A DNA stretch of 64,000 nucleotides from NCBI RefSeq assembly GCF_028401385.1, contig NZ_JAQOMR010000001.1, forward strand, positions 2,606,501 through 2,670,500, written 5' to 3'. This DNA comes from Marinicella algicola. Lineage in GTDB: Bacteria; Pseudomonadota; Gammaproteobacteria; Xanthomonadales; Marinicellaceae. Shown piece by piece: positions 49,995 to 58,877 of this stretch (position 1 is its first letter; each line of letters starts with the position of its first letter). The position numbers were made by a program, and so were the translations under genes. The notes below the pieces were generated by a model. That model was given only the letters and a program-made list of their open reading frames with translations. It made no database searches and was not told the origin of the DNA.

Positions 49995-49996
49995 GC

Positions 49997-51079
49997 TTAG
50001 CTGGCCTTCACTTCGTTCCAGATGGCGACCCAGTCATTGTAACGGGGCGGGTTCTGTTTCCAGACAAAGGAATCCATCACCGAAAGATCACTGATAAAGA
50101 TCTTTTCCTTCTGTTCTGCCGGAATCAGATCACGCGCAGCAGAGGTCGACTGTGCGTAGGGGCCGCCGAATGCAAGTTTTTCGCCATAGGCCGGCCCCAG
50201 AAGATAATTGACGAGGTCGAACACCGCATCAAGCTTTTCACCTTCGACACCGGCGGGAACAGCAAGCGTATCGCACCAGCCGATAACGCCCTGCTTCGGC
50301 TTGGCCATGCCCATATCGAGTCCGCGCTCCTTCAGGTCGTAATAGGGCGGAACCCAGGAGAAGGCGCAGACCACTTCGCCCGAGGCGAACAGGTTTGTAA
50401 GGTCGCCGATGGAGTTCCAGTAGGTCCGCAGAAGCTTTTTCTGCGCCATCAGCGCCTTCTTGACCTCGGCAAGCTGCCTGTCGTCCATCACGAACATTTC
50501 GTCGCGCGGAATGCCGAGATACATGGCTGCGATCATGATGCCTTCCAGCGCATAGTCGCGCATGGCAAGTTTGCCGGCATATTTGTCGCCCTCGAAGAAG
50601 ACAGACCAGTCGGGCTCGGCATCCATCATATCGGCACGATAAACGATCGGATTAATACCCCAGTAGAACGGAATACCGTAGGTCTCGCCGTCCTGCTTGC
50701 CGAGATGCGTGTTCTTGAATGTATCATATAGCAGGTCGCCATTGGTCACCTTCGAGAAGTCGATCGGCTGCAGCAGGTCGGAGGCGACATAGTATTCGAC
50801 CTTGTCGAGGCCGGGTGTGATCAGGTCGACGGCGGAGGCGCCGCCGGCACGCAGCTTGGCAAACTGTTCATCATCGGAACCAATGAAGGTCTTGGTGATG
50901 TCGATGCCCGGATTTTCGCTCAGGAAGGCGGCAAGATAATCCGGCTTCGCAAGGTTCTCCCAGGTCATCCAGGCGATATCGGTGGCGGCGAAGGCGCGGC
51001 TCAGCGGCGAAAATGCGCTCAGCGCCGCACCGGCGGCGGCTGTTTTCAGAAGTCGGCGGCGATTGATGTCAAAAGTCAT
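49997..51079 (-). CDS. PotD-like periplasmic substrate-binding protein
   Basis: 360 residues from MTFDINRRRLLKTAAAGAALSAFSPLSRAFA, a twin-arginine-style signal (NRRRLLK), intact. Mature part: DIAWMTWENLAKPDYLAAFLSENPGIDITKTFIGSDDEQFAKLRAGG, IPFYWGINPIVYRADMM and WVPPYYDLKERGLDMGMAKPKQGVIGWCDTLAVP, all typical of PotD/PotF. Relatives bind polyamines, but family members also carry other cationic or amino-acid ligands; with hydantoinase as the last gene of the operon, a ureido or diamino compound is a reasonable guess. Confidence 0.9.
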   Translation of the reverse strand: MTFDINRRRLLKTAAAGAALSAFSPLSRAFAATDIAWMTWENLAKPDYLAAFLSENPGIDITKTFIGSDDEQFAKLRAGGASAVDLITPGLDKVEYYVASDLLQPIDFSKVTNGDLLYDTFKNTHLGKQDGETYGIPFYWGINPIVYRADMMDAEPDWSVFFEGDKYAGKLAMRDYALEGIMIAAMYLGIPRDEMFVMDDRQLAEVKKALMAQKKLLRTYWNSIGDLTNLFASGEVVCAFSWVPPYYDLKERGLDMGMAKPKQGVIGWCDTLAVPAGVEGEKLDAVFDLVNYLLGPAYGEKLAFGGPYAQSTSAARDLIPAEQKEKIFISDLSVMDSFVWKQNPPRYNDWVAIWNEVKAS

Positions 51080-51182
51080 TGCTCGATCCCTTTTCAGGTT
51101 CCCCATTGTTATTCGAGGTGATGGCCGACGGCTTTTCGCGCGACCCTGATCAAGTAAAAACCTTTTTCATAAAATCTTCAAT

Positions 51183-51200
51183 ATGAAAAATATGTTTCAT
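51183..51200. promoter_or_regulatory. RpiR-type operator upstream of the potDABC-like operon
   Basis: ATGAAAAATATGTTTCAT, arms ATGAAAA / GTTTCAT around 4 bases. It lies between the rpiR2 stop and the potD start (both minus strand). A second right-arm match, TTTTCAT at 51164-51170, lies 30 bp away, mirroring the double-site layout near rpiR1. Confidence 0.65.
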
Positions 51201-51214
51201 TTTTCGGCAACTGA

Positions 51215-52108
51215 CTAAGTCTTGGGCATTTTCCGCATCGGCAGCGGTGCACCGAGCTGGTCAAGTGCGGCATGCAGCGTCTCGATCTCGGCGAGACGGT
51301 CGACCGCCGCCTCACCGATAACCTGGCTGGCCGTCGAGCAGAGGTAATTGATCAGGCTCATCGGCGCGACATAGCTGTCGAACAGAGCATGACCGCGATT
51401 GTGGCAGCGCAGCGTCAGCGTTGCCAGCTGAGCGGTGCGCGCTGCGGTCATGTCAGCGACCAGCAGAATCGGCGTTCCGGCTTTCTGCACCGCAGCCATG
51501 ATGTCACGCAGCTGCCCGGGCCGACGGCGAAAGCCGAACACCAGGAACAGATCCTCCGGCCCCATGCCGGCAAGTTCTTCGCCCATCGACATACCAGCCG
51601 CCGGTATAAGCCGGACATCGGGCTTCAGATTGACCAGCAGCGCCCGGGCATAGGTGGCCAGCGCCATGGAATTGCGAAAACCGAGGATCCAGATGCGTTT
51701 CGCCCCGGCCAACATCGCCACTGCGCGCTCAATCTCGTTTTCGCCCAGCATCTCTGCTGTGCGTGTCAGGTTCTGCAGGTCCTGTGCAATATGAAGGCCA
51801 AAATCGCCAGCCGACAGGCGTTTGCCGCCAGTGCCCGTCAGCTCGTAGAGCGGCGAGCCCCAGTCCTCGCTCTGCCGCGCCAGAACCCGGGCCTCGTTGT
51901 AGCTCGCATAGCCGAGCCGTTTGAAAAAGCGCGCAGCCGTCGCATTGGAAATGCTGGCCTTGGAAGCCAGTTCGCCTGCGGTGAAGCTTGCCAGATTATT
52001 CTGCGATTCCATCACGACGGCGGCAAGGCGGCGTTCCGATGCCGTCAGATCATCATAGATTTCCATGATCCGGACATCAATCGGACGGTTGTCTTCCTGA
52101 TCACTCAT
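51215..52108 (-). CDS. MurR/RpiR-family transcriptional regulator 2
   Basis: 297 residues, intact. HTH: RIMEIYDDLTASERRLAAVVMESQNNLASFTAGELASKASISNATAARFFKRLGYASYNEARVLA. SIS domain: IWILGFRNSMALATYARALLVN, EDLFLVFGFRRRPGQLRDIMAAVQKAGTPILLVADM. It is an obvious paralogue of the regulator at 44956 (shared GFRNS, GYxSxxEAR, FGFRRRP-type motifs and C-terminal DRLAEIETLHAALDQL pattern). Divergent from the dpaL operon with a palindrome in between, and immediately upstream of the potDABC-like operon. Confidence 0.88.
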   Translation of the reverse strand: MSDQEDNRPIDVRIMEIYDDLTASERRLAAVVMESQNNLASFTAGELASKASISNATAARFFKRLGYASYNEARVLARQSEDWGSPLYELTGTGGKRLSAGDFGLHIAQDLQNLTRTAEMLGENEIERAVAMLAGAKRIWILGFRNSMALATYARALLVNLKPDVRLIPAAGMSMGEELAGMGPEDLFLVFGFRRRPGQLRDIMAAVQKAGTPILLVADMTAARTAQLATLTLRCHNRGHALFDSYVAPMSLINYLCSTASQVIGEAAVDRLAEIETLHAALDQLGAPLPMRKMPKT

Positions 52109-52136
52109 GGCTCGCTCTTTTCACAATTGCTGTATT

Positions 52137-52154
52137 ACGAAAAATTATTTTCAT
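52137..52154. promoter_or_regulatory. RpiR-type operator between rpiR2 and dpaL
   Basis: ACGAAAAATTATTTTCAT: arms ACGAAAA / TTTTCAT around 4 bases, the third copy of the 18-bp pattern. It sits 7 bases upstream of the candidate dpaL promoter. Confidence 0.65.
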
Positions 52155-52160
52155 TTCTTA

Positions 52161-52188
52161 TTGACTGCTCAATCGCTGCCGCTATCCT
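52161..52188 (+). promoter_or_regulatory. Candidate sigma-70-type promoter of the dpaL operon
   Basis: TTGACT (52161-52166) and TATCCT (52183-52188) separated by 16 bp, about 36 bp before the dpaL ATG. Confidence 0.45.
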
Positions 52189-52223
52189 TCGCATAGTTTC
52201 GTGATTTTTGGAATGTTTCCGCC

Positions 52224-53443
52224 ATGACCCCAGACTTCTCCACCTTCAGGGCACGCCTTGTTTCCGGCCACTCTGCTGGCAAGGCCCCTACCCCGATCCG
52301 TTCAAGCAGACGCTCAGCCTGTCGGCGGGAGAGCGGGCGTTCGAAACCATTTCCGCCTGGGTGGGCTATGCAGAAACGCCGCTGGTTTCGCTGCAACCGC
52401 TTGCCGAGAGTTGCGGAGTCGGGGCAATCCATTTCAAGCATGAGGCCGGACGCTTCGGGCTTGGATCGTTCAAGGCGCTGGGCGGCGCCTATGCCGTCTT
52501 CCGGCTGCTCGAGGCGAAAGTTTCCGCAGCAATTGGCAAGACGCCGGACATCGCAGCCCTTCTCGATGGAAGCCACGCGGATATCGTTTCCGATGTCACC
52601 GTGACCTGCGCAACGGACGGCAATCATGGACGCTCAGTGGCCTGGGGCGCCAGCCTATTCGGCTGCAAGGCAGTGATTTTCATTCATGAAACCGTCTCGA
52701 CAGCGCGCGAGGATGCCATTGCCCGTTATGGTGCACGGGTTGTCCGGGCAAAGGGCAATTACGACGACAGCATCCGCGAGGCCGCCCGCCAGGCCGACGA
52801 AAACGGCTGGTTCGTGGTCTCCGATACCTCCTACCCCGGCTATACCGACATTCCCCGCAATGTGATGCAGGGCTACAGCGTGATGGCCGAAGAGGCAATC
52901 CGCCAGCTTGATGGCAAACCGCCGACACATATTTTCATCCAGGGCGGCGTTGGTGGGCTGGCGGCTGCCGTCACCGCCCATTTCTGGGAAACCTTCGGCA
53001 AGCACGCCCCGCGCGTCATCGTCGTTGAACCCGAAAACGCGGCCTGCCTTCTCGAAAGTGCCGCCGCAGGAAAGCCCACCGTTGTCGGCGGCGCGCTTGA
53101 AACCATTATGGCGGGGCTTGCCTGCGGCGAGCCCTCCATCATCGCTTGGCCAATCCTTGACGCGGGCGTCTCCGCGTTCATCGAGATCGAGGACGCGGCG
53201 GCCGCTGACACGATGCGGCTTCTGGCCTCCGGTGAAGCGGGCGCCCCGCTTGCCAGCGGCGAAAGCGGCGTGGCAGGGCTCTCCGGTTTCCTGTGCGCGG
53301 CAAGCCGCGCCGACTGGAAAGACGCGCTCGGTCTCGGGCCGCAGTCGGTGGTTTTGTGCTTTGGCAGCGAGGGCGACACCGATCCTGCTCTCTTCGAGCA
53401 GATCGTTGGCCGCACGGCCAGCGAAGTGGAGCAGGTTGCATGA
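52224..53443 (+). CDS. dpaL: Diaminopropionate ammonia-lyase (one frame break)
   Basis: Fold-type II PLP enzyme splitting 2,3-diaminopropionate to pyruvate and two ammonia. About 407 residues. The PLP lysine motif FKHEAGRFGLGSFKALGGAYAV, the phosphate/pyridoxal loop ATDGNHGRSVAWGA, IRDEA-type Asp region NYDDSIREAARQADENGWFVVSDTSYPGY and IFIQGGVGGLAAAVTAHFW match YgeX/DpaL rather than threonine dehydratase. One C missing at 52285-52288 shifts the first 20 codons; ATG 52224 then reads MTPDFSTFRARLVSGHSAGK. Overlaps the next gene (ATGA). First gene of a three-gene operon. Confidence 0.92.
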
Positions 53444-54690
53444 ACATCAATACACTGCGCATCAACGGCGAACGTCTCGTTGCCCGCCTTAAGAGGCTCG
53501 GGACAATCGGCGCGCTTGACGGCGGCGGCGTTTCCCGTCTGGCGCTGACAACCGAGGAAAAAGGCGGGCGCGATCATCTGGTCAGCGAGATGAAGGCCCT
53601 TGGCCTTGCCGTCGCCATCGACCCGCTGGGCAATATCTTCGGCACCCGCAAGGGACGGACCGCGGGACCGGCAATCATGCTCGGCTCTCACATCGATACG
53701 GTTGCAACCGGCGGCCTTTACGACGGTGCGCTCGGCGTTCTGGCAGGCCTTGAAGTGATTGCGACGCTCAATGATGCCGGGGTCGAAACCGAGAACCCTC
53801 TAGTTATCGCCGCCTTTACCAATGAGGAGGGTGCGCGCTTCCAGCCGGATATGCTGGGCAGCCTGGTCTTTGCAAAGGGCATGGCGCTGGAAGACGCGCT
53901 CGAGATCGTCAGCATCGACGGCAAACGCTTGGGCGATGAGCTTGCCGCCATCGGATATGCCGGAAGCGACGCCGGCCCGGTCGAGATCGGCGCCTATTTC
54001 GAGCTTCATATCGAACAGGGGCCGGTGCTCGAGGACGAAGCGATCGAGATCGGGGTTGTACGCGGGGTTCAGGGAATCTCATGGACGGAAATCACCGTTT
54101 CCGGCCGCTCTACCCATGCCGGCACCACGCCCATCAGACTGCGCCGTGATGCCGGGCTTGCGGCGGCCCGCATTGCCGCAGGCGTCGGGGACCTCGTGCG
54201 CGAGATCGGCGGTGACATGGTTGGCACGGTCGGCGCGATCAACCTGACCCCCAACCTCGTCAATGTTGTTGCCGAGAAGGCGGTCATGACCGTCGACCTG
54301 CGTCATCCGGATGCAGCGGTTCTCAAAGCGGCGCATGAACGGCTGGTGGCCGTGATCAACGCCGCCGCCGAACGTGAAGATGTGACCTTAAGCACCCGTA
54401 TGCTTGCCGATTTCCCGCCAACCGATTTTGCGCCGGCTCTGGTCGACAGTGTCGAAGACGCCGCGAAAGCGCTTGGGCTTTCCACCCAGCGGATGTTTTC
54501 CGGAGCCGGCCACGATGCACAGATCATCGCTGGCCTTGCTCCCGCCGCGATGATCTTCGTGCCAAGCGTCAACGGCATCAGTCACAACACCACGGAATTT
54601 ACTGCCCCGGCAGACCTTGCAAACGGCGCCAATGTTTTGCTGCGGGTGGCGCTTTCCAGAGCGATGCCAATCAATGGAGAAATTGCCTGA
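53440..54690 (+). CDS. M20-family carbamoylase/amidase (hydantoinase-carbamoylase family Zn hydrolase)
   Basis: 416 residues, intact. Metal ligands: GSHIDTVATGGLYDGALGV (His, Asp), FTNEEGARFQPDML (Glu-Glu), ELHIEQGPVLEDE (His) and GISHNTTEF (His); the dimer-interface substrate residues in STHAGTTPIRLRRDAG and SGAGHDAQ are present. The family covers L-carbamoylase, beta-ureidopropionase, allantoate amidohydrolase and ureidoglycolate enzymes. It differs clearly from the paralogue at 14711. Between dpaL and a D-carbamoylase with overlapping codons, so it likely trims a carbamoyl or ureido group from the DpaL substrate. Confidence 0.88.
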   Translation: MNINTLRINGERLVARLKRLGTIGALDGGGVSRLALTTEEKGGRDHLVSEMKALGLAVAIDPLGNIFGTRKGRTAGPAIMLGSHIDTVATGGLYDGALGVLAGLEVIATLNDAGVETENPLVIAAFTNEEGARFQPDMLGSLVFAKGMALEDALEIVSIDGKRLGDELAAIGYAGSDAGPVEIGAYFELHIEQGPVLEDEAIEIGVVRGVQGISWTEITVSGRSTHAGTTPIRLRRDAGLAAARIAAGVGDLVREIGGDMVGTVGAINLTPNLVNVVAEKAVMTVDLRHPDAAVLKAAHERLVAVINAAAEREDVTLSTRMLADFPPTDFAPALVDSVEDAAKALGLSTQRMFSGAGHDAQIIAGLAPAAMIFVPSVNGISHNTTEFTAPADLANGANVLLRVALSRAMPINGEIA

Positions 54691-55606
54691 TGACCCGATT
54701 TGTTGTTGTCGGCGCGGCCCAGCTCGGCCCGATCACCCGGTCTGAAACCCGTGCTGAAGTCATCGAACGCATGATCGCGCTGATGGAAAAGGCCGCCGGC
54801 CGACATTGCGATCTGGTCGCATTTCCGGAGCTGGCGCTGACGACTTTTTTCCGCGCTGGTTCATGGAAGATCAGGCCGACGTCGATTTCTTCTTTGAAAA
54901 GTCAATGCCGAATGACGATGTGGCGCCGCTGTTTGCCCGCGCGCGGGATCTCAAGATCGGCTTTTCACTCGGGTATGGCGAGCTTGCAGAGATCGATGGC
55001 GTCACGCACCGCTACAACACCACGATCATCGTCGACAAGACCGGTGAGATCGTGCACCGCTATCGCAAGATCCACCTGCCCGGCCATCCTGAACATGAAC
55101 CCTGGCGGCCATTCCAACACCTTGAAAAGCGCTATTTCGAGCCGGGGCCGGAACCGTTTTCAACGGCCGAGGCTTTTGGCGGCGTGTTCGGACAGGCGAT
55201 CTGCAACGACCGGCGCTGGCCGGAGACCTATCGCGAACTGGCGCTGCGCGGGGCGGAAATGGTGCTGATCGGCTATAACACGCCGGTGCATTATCCCCTC
55301 GCGCCTGAACATGACCACCTGCAAGGCTTTCACAATCACCTGAGCCTGCAGGCCGGGGCCTACCAGAACGGCATGTGGGTGGTCGGCATCGCCAAGGCCG
55401 GCAAGGAAGAAGGCTGTGATCTGATCGGCCAGAGCTGCATTGTCGCGCCCACCGGCGAGATCGTGGCGATGGCCGGTTCGCTCGGTGACGAGCTGATCAC
55501 CTATGACTGCGACCTCGACCGCTGTCTGGAGATCCGCGAGAATATCTTCAACTTCCACCTCCACAGACGCCCGGAACTCTATACGGCCCTGACAAAGGTG
55601 GAATAG
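54690..55606 (+). CDS. N-carbamoyl-D-amino-acid hydrolase (nitrilase superfamily), one frame break
   Basis: About 305 residues, closely following Agrobacterium D-carbamoylase: catalytic Glu in FPELALTTFFPRW, Lys in YRKIHLPGHPE, Cys in AICNDRRWPETYRELALRGAE, and the substrate residues in GYNTPVHYPLAPEHDHLQGFH. Hydrolyses N-carbamoyl-D-amino acids to the amino acid, CO2 and ammonia. One C missing at 54851-54852 breaks FFPRW; ATG 54690 overlaps the previous stop (TGATG). Last gene of the dpaL operon, and the natural partner of the hydantoinase at 45817. Confidence 0.93.
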
Positions 55607-55695
55607 CCGAACTCCATCGCCCTGTGCGCCGGTCACAGCCAGCGAGAACAAAACGACGCATTCTCCGGGCAAAACAACCAGCATCGATCAGCGGC

Positions 55696-55737
55696 ACACA
55701 AAGGCCCGAACATGTTGTTCAGGGCCTTTGTGTTTTC
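55696..55737. terminator. Terminator between the dpaL operon and the RidA-like gene
   Basis: 12-bp inverted repeat ACACAAAGGCCC / GGGCCTTTGTGT with a T run after it, located between convergent operons. Confidence 0.85.
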
Positions 55738-55782
55738 GGAGCCGATCAAGCCACTGAAACAGGTTTGTGCCGGGGCCCTGCC

Positions 55783-56529
55783 TTACAGAATGATCTCGTC
55801 AAAGACGCGGCGGCAATCCATCTCGTATTCCAGACCCACGATCGGCGGACGATTATAGTGCCATGTCAGGCCATTGCGGTGGACGCCGCGCGGGGCCAGT
55901 TCGGTTTCGATCAATGGAGCAACATCATGGACGGTATAAATCTGGGCTGCCGTGGTTTCAGCCCATGAACCGTCGAAGAACGCCATGCGCCGTTCCATTT
56001 CAGCGAGCACGAACGCGGCCTTCTCGCGAATGGCGTCAGGGCTTGTTTCGCCGGGGCGAACGATGTGGTCGCGGTAATTGCCCGCGCCCTCGGGAACTTC
56101 GCCCGAGCCGGCAATGGCAAAGGTTTTGGGTGCGGCTTCATCCTGGACCGTATAGCAGAAAGCATGAAAACCGGGTTCTTCAGGTGCCCCGATCTCCGGG
56201 CAAATATTGGAACGCGCAACCGGGTTGTCGTCGCCTTCCATGATGTTCCATGCCCGCAACGTTTCGGCATAAAGCGTGTTGAAGGTGGCAAAACCATCCT
56301 CGCTGAACTGACCGGGAGACCGCATTTCACAAGAGCAAAAGGCCTCCAAAGGCCGGCCCAGAGCGCCAAGATGGCTGGCGATGCGATCAAAGCCCTCTTT
56401 CATCGGCACGACGTCGAAAAAGCGGGCGCGAACGATGCGACATCCATCAAGAGCAGCGACTCCGGCCGAATACTGCATCACGCCAGGAATGTAGCGATAG
56501 CCACCGGCCGCCATGGTTCTTGTCTGCAT
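55783..56529 (-). CDS. RidA-like protein of unknown specificity
   Basis: 248 residues, intact. The stretch EAFCSCEMRSPGQFSEDGFATFNTLYAETLRAW...NPVARSNICPEI...EPGFHAFCYTV has the spacing of RidA/YjgF proteins (F-x3-N-x2-Y, then a PxARS-like Arg, then an acidic residue), but the protein is nearly twice the usual length and carries an extra C-terminal half (DGSWAETTAAQIYTVHDVAPL). Imine/enamine deaminase activity is therefore a hypothesis. Last gene of the liv-ALDH-AspDH operon; downstream of a dehydrogenase that would produce an imine, which makes that hypothesis attractive. Confidence 0.55.
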   Translation of the reverse strand: MQTRTMAAGGYRYIPGVMQYSAGVAALDGCRIVRARFFDVVPMKEGFDRIASHLGALGRPLEAFCSCEMRSPGQFSEDGFATFNTLYAETLRAWNIMEGDDNPVARSNICPEIGAPEEPGFHAFCYTVQDEAAPKTFAIAGSGEVPEGAGNYRDHIVRPGETSPDAIREKAAFVLAEMERRMAFFDGSWAETTAAQIYTVHDVAPLIETELAPRGVHRNGLTWHYNRPPIVGLEYEMDCRRVFDEIIL

Positions 56530-56565
56530 TTCTCAAATCCTTCTCGTCTTGAAATCAATTGTTCA

Positions 56566-57379
56566 TCACGAACCGACCGAAAGAAAACGCTCCATGCGCC
56601 TGAGTGCTGCGATCATGCTGTAAGCGGTGATTGCGCTGCTCTTAGGGTTGGTTTCATCGGGCAGGTTTTGTGACAAGACGCTGAGTGTACCGCCCTTGGA
56701 ACGAACCGTCAGCTCATGTGTATTCGTGCTCACCCCGGATCGGCCCAAATCTCGACGGATGTCGCATCCGCGCCCAGCCCGGCAAGCGCGACCGTCGCCG
56801 CGACATTGATGTTTTTGGGAAAGGCGGCAATCGACTGGCGGGCCGTACCGGCAAAAATACAAAGCGGTTCGGTTATCGTTTCTGTGGCGACAGGCCCGTC
56901 ATCGGTTTCGATGGACTTGCCGAAGGAAAGCGGCAGTTTGCGGGTCTTCAGGTGGACGGCGTCGAGGCCGATTTCAGTTGCAGCCCGCAGGCCATCGAGG
57001 CCTGCAATCGCGCCGGATGGCGCCAAGATACGCACACCAGCGGCGCGCGCCTGGTCGAGGAAACCGTCCGTCATCAGCAACTGGCCGACACTGGCAACCA
57101 CAAAGGTCTTTCCCGCCTGTCGCAGCATCGGCTCTGCCAGCGTGGTGAAAGCGTCCGGGGCAGACACTCCACCACAATGTCCGCAGCATCCGGCAAGGTG
57201 GCTAGCGGCAAAATTTTGGGGACTGTCCGGAATGACGCCAGCCGCGCGCGGGCAGCCCAAGCATCGCGGGCGGAAACCGCGACGAGTTCAAGCCCGTCAA
57301 CGCCCAGATCGAGCGCCGCAGCAACCCGCAGGCCGATCGATCCGAGTCCCGCCACGGCCACTTTCAGACCCTCAGCCAT
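56566..57379 (-). CDS. L-aspartate dehydrogenase-like protein (two frame breaks)
   Basis: NAD(P)-dependent amino acid dehydrogenase of the NadX/DUF108 family, about 270 residues. N-terminal Rossmann motif VAVAGLGSIGLRVAAALD, then DAADIVVECLPPDAF, the active-site loop ILAPSGAIAGLDGLRAA, and FPKNINVAATVALAGLG. Expected reaction: aspartate to iminosuccinate. Breaks at 57157-57160 (one C, minus sense) and 56733-56736 (one G). The C-terminal piece GVSTNTHELTVRSKGGTLSVLSQNLPDETNPKSSAITAYSMIAAL confirms the family. Its ATG overlaps the aldehyde dehydrogenase stop by 8 bp. Confidence 0.82.
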
Positions 57380-58850
57380 AATTGACCACGAGCAATTTGA
57401 TGTCGGTCATGCTGTCCATCGCATAGCGCGTGCCTTCTCGCCCGAGGCCGGAATCCTTCCAACCGCCGAAGGGCATGGTATCGATGCGGTAGATCGGCAC
57501 GTCGTTGATCATCAGCGCACCGACGTCCCAGTCTTCCAGCGCCCGGAAGGCTGCCTTCATATCGTTGGTGAAGAAGCCGCCCTGCAGGCCGAAACGGGAA
57601 TCTGCGGCGCGACGGACACCCTCATCGGCGTCCTTGACCTTGGTCAGCGTCACCACCGGGCCGAAAATCTCGTCCGCTTCCACCTTCATATCCGGCTTGG
57701 TGTCAGTCAGAACGGTCGGCGCGATGACGGCCTGATCGCGGGTGCCACCGGTCAGAATACGTGCACCCTGGTCGACGGCCTCAATGATCCAACTCTCGAT
57801 ACGCTTGGCCGAGCGCTCATCGATGACCGGGCCGACATCGACCCCTTCTTCCATCGGGTTCCCGACCTTGCAGGCCTCGACCCGTGCGACCAGTTCCTTC
57901 TCGAAGGCATCATAAACCTTCTCGTGTACGAAAATGCGCTGAACGCCAATGCAGTACTGACCGCCATAAACCACGCCGCCGCGCACGCAGCGTGCCGCCG
58001 CAAAGGCAACATCGGCATCGTCGGACACCACAACCGCACCATTACCACCAAGCTCCAGCGAAACCTTCTTCTTGCCGCTCAGCGATTTGATGTGCCAGCC
58101 AATCGGAACGCTGCCGGTAAAGGTGACCATGGCGATGCGGTCATCACGCACCAGCTTTTCAGCCAGCGGAACATCGCAATGGACCACACTCAACGCCTCC
58201 TCCGGCAGACCGGCCTCATACATCACCTCGGCCAGCAGCCTGCTGGTCAGTGGCGTTTGCGGCGCCGGCTTCAGGATCACCGAATTGCCGACGGCAAAGG
58301 CCGGTGCCAGCTTATGAAGCACAAGATTCAGCGGGAAGTTGAACGGCGTGATCGCGAGGATCGAGCCGATCGGAAACCTGCGAGCAATGCCGATACGCCG
58401 TCCAAGGCCATTCAAGGTCGCAAGGTCGGCGTCGCTGAGATCAAGCGGGCTGCCATCAGCCGACGCCGTCTGGTATTCAAACACCGCACCGTCGATATCG
58501 AGCGGGACTTCCTGGCCCCCGAAGGCGCGGGCCTCGCGCGCCGCGCCGCGCAGGTTCAGGAGCGATCGGGAAATCTCGCCGCGTGCGTCATAAAGCGGCT
58601 TTCCGGCTTCGCCAGCAATGAGACGGACGAATTCATCCCTGCGCTGCTCGATCAGATCGGCCGTCCGGTCGAGAATATCGGCACGGACGAAGCGCGGCAG
58701 GCGGCGCATCACATCGAAGCCCCGTTGTGCCCTGAGAATGGCCTCTTCGATATCGTTTTCTTCCGAAACCGGCATATGGCCGACGACTGCGCCGTCATAC
58801 GGCGACAGAATGGCGTCTTGACGGAGAGAGGCGTTTTGAGAAGCGTTCAT
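57372..58850 (-). CDS. NAD(P)-dependent aldehyde dehydrogenase
   Basis: 492 residues, intact. Oxidises an aldehyde to the acid: ITPFNFPLNLVLHKLAPAFAVGNSVILKPAPQTPLTS, FTGSVPIGWHI, catalytic Glu in VSLELGGNGAVVV, nucleophile Cys in YGGQYCIGVQRIFVH, and EIFGPVVTL. The Cys loop GGQYCIG differs slightly from the common GQxC. It sits between livF and the aspartate-dehydrogenase-like gene; a semialdehyde (malonate, succinate or aspartate type) is a plausible substrate, not proven. Confidence 0.9.
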   Translation of the reverse strand: MNASQNASLRQDAILSPYDGAVVGHMPVSEENDIEEAILRAQRGFDVMRRLPRFVRADILDRTADLIEQRRDEFVRLIAGEAGKPLYDARGEISRSLLNLRGAAREARAFGGQEVPLDIDGAVFEYQTASADGSPLDLSDADLATLNGLGRRIGIARRFPIGSILAITPFNFPLNLVLHKLAPAFAVGNSVILKPAPQTPLTSRLLAEVMYEAGLPEEALSVVHCDVPLAEKLVRDDRIAMVTFTGSVPIGWHIKSLSGKKKVSLELGGNGAVVVSDDADVAFAAARCVRGGVVYGGQYCIGVQRIFVHEKVYDAFEKELVARVEACKVGNPMEEGVDVGPVIDERSAKRIESWIIEAVDQGARILTGGTRDQAVIAPTVLTDTKPDMKVEADEIFGPVVTLTKVKDADEGVRRAADSRFGLQGGFFTNDMKAAFRALEDWDVGALMINDVPIYRIDTMPFGGWKDSGLGREGTRYAMDSMTDIKLLVVNYG

Positions 58851-58877
58851 CGATTGTACTTTCTGTCTTTTCGTTCG

